A stretch of 20,389 nt of DNA from CAZYWA01 sp964650975 [NCBI: uncultured bacterium]. Its GTDB lineage: Bacteria > JADJOY01. The notes beneath the pieces were generated by a model. That model was not told the origin of the DNA and searched no databases. It worked only from the letters and a program-made list of their open reading frames with translations. Below, one piece after another: positions 8,469 through 14,782 of the stretch (position 1 is the first letter of the stretch; the number at the start of each line of letters is the position of its first letter). The DNA is taken from NCBI GenBank assembly GCA_964650975.1, contig CAZYWA010000084.1, positions 1 to 20,389 on the forward strand, read 5' to 3'. The position numbers and the translations under genes were made by a program.

Positions 8469-9788
8469 TCACGCCGCGGCGGGGCGGCGCGTGTCGCCGT
8501 CGGCGAGCCGGCGTGGATCGGCGATGCGGCCCATCACGGCCGACGCCGCGACGGTGGCCGCGCTGGCCAGCACGATCCGGCCGTCGCGGTGTCCCATGCG
8601 GCCCGGGCCGTTTCGGTTGGAGGTGCTCACACAAACTTCGCCGGCGGCGAGGATTCCTTTGTCGATTCCGCCGCAGGCACCACACGAGGGATTGGTGATC
8701 AGCGCGCCGGACTCGCTCAGGACCAGCAGCGCGCCGCTCGCGGCCGTCTCGCGCCACACCCGTTCGCTGGCGGGAGTGACCACGAACCGGACGCCCGGGG
8801 CGACCCGGCGGCCTTTCAGGATGCGCGCGGCCGCCTCGATTTCCGCGGCCCGCCCCCCAGCGCACGAACCGATGAAGGCCTGCTGGATCGCGAGGCCTTC
8901 GAGATCGGCAACCTCGGCCACGTCGGCGGGCGAGCCCGGCCGGGCCAGCAGCGGCCCGAGGCGTGTGGCGTCGATCTCGATCTCGCGGACGTACTGCGCA
9001 CCTCGGTCGGGCTGGACCCAATCCGAATCGTCGACGGCACCGCCATCGCGCGCCGCGAGAAAGGCGCGCGTGAGGCGGTCGGGAACCACGGCAGCGCTGG
9101 TCGCGCCGCACTCGACCGCGTGGTTGGCCAGCGCGCAGCGCGCATCGACCGGCACTCCGGACTCGGTGCGATCGTGGATCTCGATGGCGCAACCCAATGC
9201 ACCGTCTTCGCCGAGCTCGCGCAGCATCGCGAGCGCCAGGTCCTTCCCTTCGACCTCCGCGGCGAGGTCGCCCGCGAGCACCAGCCGGATGGAGGCCGGA
9301 ATCTCGAGGAAGGCCGTACCGGTCGCGAGGATCGCGAGGGTGTCCGTGGTGCCGAAGCCCGTCGCGAAGCAGCCCAGCGCGCCGGCCATCGTGGTGTGGG
9401 AATCGGCTCCCACGATCACCCGGTTCGGCAGCACCCGCGCGTCCTCGATCGCCAGCTGATGGCAGATGCCGCGAAAGAGCTTGTCTCGCGGCAGACCGCG
9501 CTGCTCGAGAAACGCGACGTAGCGAGCGAGGATCGCCGCGCGCTCCGGAGACGAAGGCGGCGCGAAGTGGTCGGCCGCCAGCAGCAGCTTCTCGGGGGGT
9601 GGAAGCGGAAGCGACAGGGCTTCGATCCGGTCGATCCCCAGCGTGAACGTGGCGTCGTGCGCGACGATGAGGTCCACGTCGATCGCGTGGTAGCGGCTGC
9701 CTGGCACGACCGGGCCGCGGGAGCGGGCCGCAAGCGTCTTCTCGACCAGGGTTCTCGGCCCGGCACCCGGACCACTGGCGAGGCTCAT
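8469..9788 (-). CDS. Aconitase-family isomerase, large subunit (LeuC/HacA/AksD-like)
   Basis: A 439-residue 4Fe-4S dehydratase subunit, close to the usual 415-470 residues of LeuC/HacA. Expected motifs are DATFTLGIDRI region (45-55), GADSHTT (127-133), and cluster cysteines Cys309 in GSCAGGR and Cys369/Cys372 in PSCGACGG. STSNRNGPGRMGH (388-400) is the conserved active-site loop. The first cluster motif is normally GSCTNGR; here Thr-Asn is replaced by Ala-Gly, a possible substrate-pocket change. The start is ATG at 9788, overlapping the synthase stop by four bases (ATGA). It pairs with the small subunit directly downstream. Whether it acts on homocitrate, isopropylmalate or another 2-alkylmalate cannot be decided from sequence alone, but being next to a NifV-like synthase suggests the synthase's own product. 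Confidence 0.88.
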   Translation of the reverse strand: MSLASGPGAGPRTLVEKTLAARSRGPVVPGSRYHAIDVDLIVAHDATFTLGIDRIEALSLPLPPPEKLLLAADHFAPPSSPERAAILARYVAFLEQRGLPRDKLFRGICHQLAIEDARVLPNRVIVGADSHTTMAGALGCFATGFGTTDTLAILATGTAFLEIPASIRLVLAGDLAAEVEGKDLALAMLRELGEDGALGCAIEIHDRTESGVPVDARCALANHAVECGATSAAVVPDRLTRAFLAARDGGAVDDSDWVQPDRGAQYVREIEIDATRLGPLLARPGSPADVAEVADLEGLAIQQAFIGSCAGGRAAEIEAAARILKGRRVAPGVRFVVTPASERVWRETAASGALLVLSESGALITNPSCGACGGIDKGILAAGEVCVSTSNRNGPGRMGHRDGRIVLASAATVAASAVMGRIADPRRLADGDTRRPAAA

Positions 9789-11029
9789 CCGCGGCTCCTG
9801 CGCACCGAGCTTGCGAGCGGCTCATCGCTGGTCGCGCCGGCGTCGAGGAGGGCTTGGCGCGCGGCCTCGACCGGCAGGCCGAGCGCCTGCGCGAGGTATC
9901 GGCCCCGGGCGGAGCTGTACTCGTCGAACGCCCGGCGGCGCTGCGCGGGGCGCTCCGCCTTGATCGCCGCGAGCGCCGCCTCGACGATCGCGTCGTCGAC
10001 GGTGAGGCCCTCGTCGCCGGCGATCGTCCGCAGCAAGGCGCTCCCGGTGTGCTTGCCGACCACGATCGTCCTCGACTGCCCGAGGCGTTCGGGATCGATC
10101 GGCTCGTAAGTGGCTGGCGACTGCAAGACGCCGTGCACGTGCATCCCCGACTCGTGCCGGAAGGCGGTGGGGCCGATGAGCGGCGACTGCACGGCAAGCG
10201 GGATTCCGGTGGCGCGCTCGATCGCCTCCGAGAGCGGCAACAACTGGTGCAGATCGATACCGGGGTCGAGCCCGAGAAGCTCGGAGCACGCCACCGCGAC
10301 CTCGGCGAGCGACGCGTGTCCCGCGCGCTCACCGATCCCGTTCACCGTGACGGTCGGCCAGCGCGCGCCGGCCTCGATCGCCGCGATGGTGTTCGCGGTC
10401 GCCATGCCGAAGTCGTTGTGGCAGTGGACGCCGAGCTGCGCGTCGTCGCCCAGGACCGAGAGCGCCTCGGCCACCCGAGCGGCTGCGCGACGAGGCGTCC
10501 AGACGCCAACGGTGTCACACAGGAAGAAACGCCGTGCGCCGGCAGTGCGGCCCGTTTCGAGAAGACGCGCGAGCTCCGCCGGCTCGGCGCGGCTCGCGTC
10601 CTCGGCGACCAGCTGCGGCTCGATGCACCGGGACACGCAGGCCCCCACGACTTCCGTGACCCGCGACAGAAGCTGTGCCAGGTCGAGGCCGAGGCGATGC
10701 TCGCGATGTCCGCGGCTCGCGGGCGCGATCAGGAACGCATGCCTGCAACCGCTGGAGGATGTGAGCTCCACTTCGTCGAGGCGCAACCTCAGGGACGCGC
10801 CGACCGCGGGTCCCGCGCTGCGCCGGGCGGCGCGCGCCAGGAATCGCAGCTCCTCCTCGGACACCGCCGGCACGCACACATCCGCCAGCTCGACGCCGGC
10901 CTGTGCGAGGCGATCGAGGATCGCGAGCTTCTCGCCGGCCGAGAGCCACACTCCGGGAGTCTGCTCGCCTTCCCGCAGCGTGCAGTCGACCAGATGAACA
11001 CGCTCGCCGCGCGGCGCCGACACGGTCAC
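9785..11029 (-). CDS. Homocitrate synthase / alkylmalate synthase family enzyme (NifV/AksA-like)
   Basis: A 414-residue DRE-TIM metallolyase that condenses acetyl-CoA with a 2-oxo acid. Motifs in order: DCTLREGEQ (15-23), AEDASRAE (142-149), CDTVGVW (171-177), HCHNDFG (202-208, metal ligands), NGIGERAG (230-237) and HESGMHVHG (292-300), then GKHTGS (325-330). It lacks the roughly 130-residue LeuA regulatory domain and most resembles the short NifV/AksA/homocitrate synthase group. The start is GTG at 11029, which overlaps the stop of the radical SAM gene (GTGA). Its stop overlaps the isomerase large subunit. No nif genes or lysine-pathway genes are nearby, so a role in nitrogenase cofactor or lysine synthesis is unsupported. 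It is probably the committing step of the operon's pathway; the 2-oxo acid used is unknown. Confidence 0.87.
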   Translation of the reverse strand: MTVSAPRGERVHLVDCTLREGEQTPGVWLSAGEKLAILDRLAQAGVELADVCVPAVSEEELRFLARAARRSAGPAVGASLRLRLDEVELTSSSGCRHAFLIAPASRGHREHRLGLDLAQLLSRVTEVVGACVSRCIEPQLVAEDASRAEPAELARLLETGRTAGARRFFLCDTVGVWTPRRAAARVAEALSVLGDDAQLGVHCHNDFGMATANTIAAIEAGARWPTVTVNGIGERAGHASLAEVAVACSELLGLDPGIDLHQLLPLSEAIERATGIPLAVQSPLIGPTAFRHESGMHVHGVLQSPATYEPIDPERLGQSRTIVVGKHTGSALLRTIAGDEGLTVDDAIVEAALAAIKAERPAQRRRAFDEYSSARGRYLAQALGLPVEAARQALLDAGATSDEPLASSVRRSRG

Positions 11030-12753
11030 GGCGCTGCTCGCGGATCGGATTCGACCGGAGGAGGGTCCGCGAGCGGTTCGAGCCAGTGGAAGCGCGGGCT
11101 CGCGCGCGGAAGCTCGGCTTGCACCGCATCATCGTACTCGTAGCCGGGCCCGAGTGCCCGGGTCGGCAGCGGGCGGCCCCGCCGGGTGGCGAGGTCGCGA
11201 CGGCGTTCCAGGCAATGACCACGCCCGAGGGCGGCGTCGACCGGTTGCCGCGGGTCGGCGCTCAGGAAGCACAGCTCGGCGCACTTGAGCGACTGGACGT
11301 GGCGCTCGAAATCGCGGATGTCGCCGCGGTCCCGCTGGTCGCCGAAGTAGTCGAGGATCTTGAAGCCGAGGCTCGAGTAGGTGTCGGCATGACGGCCGCC
11401 GTGCACCCGGTGGTAATCGGCGAAGGTCTTGCGATCGGTCACCATCCCGCAGCGCTCCGGATGCTCGAACTGGGGGGAGCCGGGCTCGAGCTGCACGGTC
11501 CACACCATGACCCGGCGCGCGTTCCGGAACTCGCGCATGCGCGCCATCTGGTCGCGGGTCTCGCGCGCCGAAACGAGCGTCTCGCCGGGCAACGCCATCG
11601 TGTAGAAGACGTCCGTCGGGACCTCGTGTGACTCGAGCATGCGCATCGTGGCGAGGAGCTCGCCATCGTCGTAATAGGGCTGCTTGTTGCGCTTCCGGAC
11701 TCGCTCACTGCCGGCGTCGGGCGAGAGCGCCATGGTCGATCGGGGGCCGGGAAAGGCTCGCTTGAAGGCGCTCACGAAGCGCTCGGTGGGCAGGCCCCAG
11801 CACTCGAAGTACCAGTCGACGTCGAGTCCGGCGGCGCCGACCGCGTCGAAGAGCGACACGAAGTAATCGTCGCGCTCCGGGATCGGATCGAAGCAGGTCG
11901 AGATCGCGCGGTAGCCGTGGTCGAGGGCGCGCCGGATGTCGTCGAGGACCCGCGGCATGCTCCGCCACTCAGGCTTCGACGAGCCGTTCACACGCCGCAG
12001 CGTGTCGCGGTTGCCGCCGCAGAAGGTACAGCTCCACGGACAGCCGCGGCCCACGAAGAGCGGAAATTTCCCGATCCCCGCGGCCAGGTGCCGGCGGTTT
12101 TCCTCTGCCGACAGCTCGGTCGAGTAGGAGAGCGGGAAGCCGAAGAGCTCCGCGTAAGTGGCGGCGTTTCGGATCACGCTCAAGTTGCCGTAGACGAGCT
12201 CGTCGAGCGCCGGACGCACGGTGCTCGAAGGCGTGCGGCCGATCGAGCCGTCGACCCCGCGAATGTGCGCGTCGACCAGCCCGTCTCGATCACCACGCCG
12301 CACCGCTTCCAGAAGCGGCACGATCGCGCCCTCGCCGGGCCCCTGGATCACCGCGTCGATCTCCGGCACTACCCGGAGGATCTGATCGGCGAAGTAGCCG
12401 GCGGTGAGGCCGCCCAGAAACACCAGGGCTTCCGGGTGGGCGGCCTTGAGACGCCGCGCCACCTCGATCACGTCGTAGGTCTGATAGTGCCAGTAGAGCG
12501 GCAGCCCGAAGGCGCCAATCCGCATCCCGTCGAGCGAGCGAATCAGATCGAAGGCAGCGTCGCGGATCCACTCGACGCCGAGGTGAACGATCTCGGTGCG
12601 GAAGCCGGCGCGATTCGACCAGTCCGAAAGGGCCGGAAGCCCCATCGGCATGTAGGTGATGTTGAAGAAGTCCCCCAGCGGCAAATAGTGATTCGCCGCC
12701 TTGGGAACGTGGACGAAGAGGCAGTCGAGGTCGAAGGGCTGCGCGGAAGGCAC
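11026..12753 (-). CDS. Radical SAM enzyme with N-terminal B12-binding-type domain
   Basis: A 575-residue protein, first gene of the seven-gene operon. Residues about 10-155 have the alternating strand-helix pattern of a cobalamin-binding domain (VFLGGLTAGYFADQIL, 111-126; IQGPGEGAIVPLLEA, 136-150), without an obvious DxHxxG. The radical SAM cluster site is CPWSCTFC with Cys238, Cys242 and Cys245. The barrel continues to about 430, including SPDAGSERVRKRNKQ (344-358). About 145 residues follow, with Cys491, Cys495 and Cys514 and a basic segment, not part of the usual core. Class B enzymes often methylate unactivated carbons, but many do other chemistry. The GTG start at 12753 has no visible ribosome site; a promoter lies 30-60 bases upstream. 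The product is cytosolic and its substrate unknown. Confidence 0.85.
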   Translation of the reverse strand: MPSAQPFDLDCLFVHVPKAANHYLPLGDFFNITYMPMGLPALSDWSNRAGFRTEIVHLGVEWIRDAAFDLIRSLDGMRIGAFGLPLYWHYQTYDVIEVARRLKAAHPEALVFLGGLTAGYFADQILRVVPEIDAVIQGPGEGAIVPLLEAVRRGDRDGLVDAHIRGVDGSIGRTPSSTVRPALDELVYGNLSVIRNAATYAELFGFPLSYSTELSAEENRRHLAAGIGKFPLFVGRGCPWSCTFCGGNRDTLRRVNGSSKPEWRSMPRVLDDIRRALDHGYRAISTCFDPIPERDDYFVSLFDAVGAAGLDVDWYFECWGLPTERFVSAFKRAFPGPRSTMALSPDAGSERVRKRNKQPYYDDGELLATMRMLESHEVPTDVFYTMALPGETLVSARETRDQMARMREFRNARRVMVWTVQLEPGSPQFEHPERCGMVTDRKTFADYHRVHGGRHADTYSSLGFKILDYFGDQRDRGDIRDFERHVQSLKCAELCFLSADPRQPVDAALGRGHCLERRRDLATRRGRPLPTRALGPGYEYDDAVQAELPRASPRFHWLEPLADPPPVESDPRAAP

Positions 12754-12786
12754 GTGGGAAGCAAGCGCGAGGGGAACCGCCCAGGT

Positions 12787-12815
12787 ACCCTAATCCTCCA
12801 CTTTCCCGCGCGCAA
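12787..12815 (-). promoter_or_regulatory. Probable sigma-70-type promoter of the seven-gene operon
   Basis: On the minus strand, TTGCGC (12815-12810) is followed after 17 bases by TAGGGT (12792-12787). The -10 box matches one other promoter in this window exactly (18930-18935). Transcription would start near 12780, giving a leader of about 27 bases before the GTG at 12753. The -35 box agrees with consensus in its first three bases only. The palindrome GGTACC overlaps the -10 box. Confidence 0.5.
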
Positions 12816-12849
12816 GCAGGGCCTTACGCATGCGGCCGGCGGGACTGGA

Positions 12850-12858
12850 TGCTACGCT
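12850..12858 (+). promoter_or_regulatory. Possible extended -10 promoter for the receiver-PilZ gene
   Basis: TGCTACGCT at 12850-12858 fits an extended -10 element (TG-n-TAnnnT), but no recognisable -35 hexamer lies 16-18 bases upstream. A start near 12865 would favour the ATG at 12899 over the ATG at 12830 as the start codon of the downstream gene. It lies back-to-back with the minus-strand operon promoter. Confidence 0.3.
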
Positions 12859-12898
12859 CCTCCAGGTACCGCAGAACGCAGGCGTCGCGCGTGCGGAG

Positions 12899-13666
12899 AT
12901 GAACGCCACCCCGGAGACCAGCGCCGACCCGCGCAGCCGCCAGGTGCTGGTGCTCGGTGACACCGACGTGCAGCGCGTGCGCTTGAGCGATCTCTTGGCG
13001 GGCGCCGGGCTTTCGGTGCGGGTGGTCGACGAGCCGGACGAGGCGTATCGCGTGCTGCGGCGGGAGCGTCGAGCGCTCGATCTGGTGATGGTGGACCTCT
13101 GTCAGCTCGACTTCGACGGGCTCGCTGTACTCCACTGGCTGAGGTCGAAAGGGTTGCTGGGCGACCTGCCGGTCTGGGTGATGGAGGACCCGTTCGAGCC
13201 CACCTCGATCGAGATCTGTCAGTCGTGCTCGATCGCCCGATGCCTCAGCAAGTCGTCGACGCCGGAAGAGATTCTCGGCTGGATCAACGAGACCTTCTTT
13301 CAGGTGGCGCACGACAAGCGCCGTCATCCGCGCATCGCGGTGTTCGCGCCGGCGGTGCTCGGGCTGTTCGAGAAGAAGGTGGCGGGTTACCTCACCGATC
13401 TGAGCGCCACCGGTGCCTTCGTTCAGACCAGCTCGCCGTTCCCGGTCGATACCCGCGTCTCGATGCGGTTTCAGCTACCTGGCTCGACCGAGCCGATCGC
13501 GATCCGTGGGCGAGTGGTGCGAGTCAACGGGGGCGGCCGGCGCGTGCCGGGAATCCAGGCGCGCGAAGGCATGGGACTCGAGTTCGAGGACCTTCCGTCG
13601 GTCGCCCGGGCGGTGATCACGGGTTATCTCGACCGTTTCGCCGCGGGTTTCCTCGAGACGACGTAG
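12899..13666 (+). CDS. Receiver-PilZ protein, probable c-di-GMP effector
   Basis: A 255-residue two-domain regulator. The N-terminal receiver (about 14-132) has Asp66 in VMVDLCQLD as likely phospho-acceptor and Lys118 in CLSKSS as the conserved lysine. The usual switch Thr/Ser after strand 4 reads WVMED, and the leading acidic pair is reduced to GDTD (20-23), so phosphorylation is uncertain. The C-terminal PilZ domain (about 138-245) has both c-di-GMP motifs: RxxxR at Arg141-Arg145 (RRHPR) and DxSxxG at 167-172 (DLSATG), followed by GMGLEF (224-229). Cys107, Cys110 and Cys115 cluster between receiver strands. The start is uncertain: ATG at 12899 places the receiver at the N-terminus, while ATG at 12830 would add 23 residues; neither has a good ribosome site. 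Confidence 0.82.
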   Translation: MNATPETSADPRSRQVLVLGDTDVQRVRLSDLLAGAGLSVRVVDEPDEAYRVLRRERRALDLVMVDLCQLDFDGLAVLHWLRSKGLLGDLPVWVMEDPFEPTSIEICQSCSIARCLSKSSTPEEILGWINETFFQVAHDKRRHPRIAVFAPAVLGLFEKKVAGYLTDLSATGAFVQTSSPFPVDTRVSMRFQLPGSTEPIAIRGRVVRVNGGGRRVPGIQAREGMGLEFEDLPSVARAVITGYLDRFAAGFLETT

Positions 13667-13701
13667 GCTCTCGACTTTGGCGCGGGCGACGGTTGCCGGC
13701 G

Positions 13702-13717
13702 TGGCACGCGCGCGGCA
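13702..13717 (+). promoter_or_regulatory. Weak candidate sigma-54 promoter before fbp
   Basis: TGGCACG at 13702-13708 is a perfect -24 box. GG (13703-13704) and GC (13715-13716) are ten bases apart, but the -12 box is CGGCA instead of TTGCA. A start near 13728 would suit the ATG at 13747. In such GC-rich DNA the spacing could be chance, and no other promoter was recognised in this 80-base gap. Confidence 0.25.
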
Positions 13718-13746
13718 CCATCTCGAACCGCGGGGAGGAGGGACAC

Positions 13747-14751
13747 ATGGCCGAAGCCGTCACGTTGAACCGGTTCATCCTGTCGTCCGAGCACCAGGTG
13801 CCGGGCGCGACGGGAGAGTTCTCGGCGCTCTTGAGCCACATCGCGCTCGCGGGGAAGGTGATCCATCGAGAGGTGTCGCGCGCCGGCCTCGTGGACGTGC
13901 TGGGAGCGACGGGCGAGATCAACGTCCAAGGCGAGGAAGTGAAGAAGCTCGACGTCTTCGCCCACGAGACCATGGTGCGGATGTTCCAGTACCCCGGCCT
14001 CCTGTGCGCGATGGCCTCCGAGGAGGAGAAGGACCTGATCCCGGTCCCCGAGCGCTACCCGCGCGGAAAGTACGTGCTCAACTTCGACCCCCTCGACGGA
14101 TCGAGCAACATCGACGCCAACGTCAACATCGGAACGATCTTCTCGGTGCACCGGCGCCTGTCGCCGGCCGACGGCGTGGGCACACCCGCCGACTGCATGC
14201 AGCCCGGCCACCGGCAGGTGTGCGCGGGCTACGTGCTCTACGGCTCGGCGACGATGCTGGTGTTCACCACCGGCAGCGGTGTGCACGGGTTCACGCTCGA
14301 TCCCAGCGTGGGCGAGTTCCTGCTGTCGCACCAGGGAATCCGCATCCCTCCGCGCGGCTCGATCTACAGCACCAACGAAGGCAACTCGCAGCTCTGGTCG
14401 GCCGGGATGCGCTCGTACGTCGAGCATCTCAAGACGGTCGACAAATCCCGCGGTCTCCCCTACAAGGCGCGCTACATCGGCTCGCTGGTGGCCGACTTCC
14501 ACCGCACGCTGCTTTACGGCGGGATCTTCCTCTATCCCGCGGATTCGAAGTCGCCTCAGGGGAAGCTGCGCTTGCTCTACGAAGCGTCGCCGCTCGCATT
14601 GGTTTGCGAACAAGCCGGGGGTGCCGCGAGCACCGGGTCGGAGCGCATTCTCGACATCGCGCCGAACGCGCTGCACCAGCGGGTGCCGCTGATCGTCGGT
14701 AGCAAGGACGACGTCGCGGAAGCGGAGCGCTTCCTGCGCGGGCAGAGCTAG
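13747..14751 (+). CDS. fbp: Class I fructose-1,6-bisphosphatase
   Basis: A 334-residue enzyme, the normal length for class I FBPase, which hydrolyses fructose 1,6-bisphosphate to fructose 6-phosphate in gluconeogenesis or a Calvin-type cycle. Diagnostic motifs are ASEEEKD (90-96), NFDPLDGSSNID (112-123, metal and phosphate binding), YKARYIGSLVADFHR (239-253, substrate binding) and GKLRLLYEA (272-280). All key residues appear present. The ATG at 13747 is well supported: GGGGAGGAGGG at 13732-13742 lies four bases upstream. It starts 80 bases after the receiver-PilZ gene and ends 31 bases before the convergent radical SAM gene. No other central-carbon genes are adjacent, so it appears to be a stand-alone housekeeping gene. 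Confidence 0.96.
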   Translation: MAEAVTLNRFILSSEHQVPGATGEFSALLSHIALAGKVIHREVSRAGLVDVLGATGEINVQGEEVKKLDVFAHETMVRMFQYPGLLCAMASEEEKDLIPVPERYPRGKYVLNFDPLDGSSNIDANVNIGTIFSVHRRLSPADGVGTPADCMQPGHRQVCAGYVLYGSATMLVFTTGSGVHGFTLDPSVGEFLLSHQGIRIPPRGSIYSTNEGNSQLWSAGMRSYVEHLKTVDKSRGLPYKARYIGSLVADFHRTLLYGGIFLYPADSKSPQGKLRLLYEASPLALVCEQAGGAASTGSERILDIAPNALHQRVPLIVGSKDDVAEAERFLRGQS

Positions 14752-14782
14752 CTCACGAGCGGCGCCTCTTGGCGAGGGCCGT

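Noticed and set aside
7137-10109. Open frame of 990 codons on the plus strand opposite the isomerase and flavoprotein genes
   Set aside because: Its translation is low-complexity, rich in Arg, Ala and Gly, without domains. The opposite strand encodes well-conserved enzymes with coupled starts and stops, so this is a GC-driven shadow.
8469-11029. Ordinary leucine biosynthesis genes (leuACD)
   Set aside because: The synthase lacks the LeuA regulatory domain, leuB is absent, and the genes sit in one operon with LuxE, LuxC and a radical SAM gene.
9785-11029. nifV for nitrogenase cofactor synthesis
   Set aside because: The protein is NifV-like, but no nif gene is nearby and it is coupled to isomerase subunits that a NifV role does not need.
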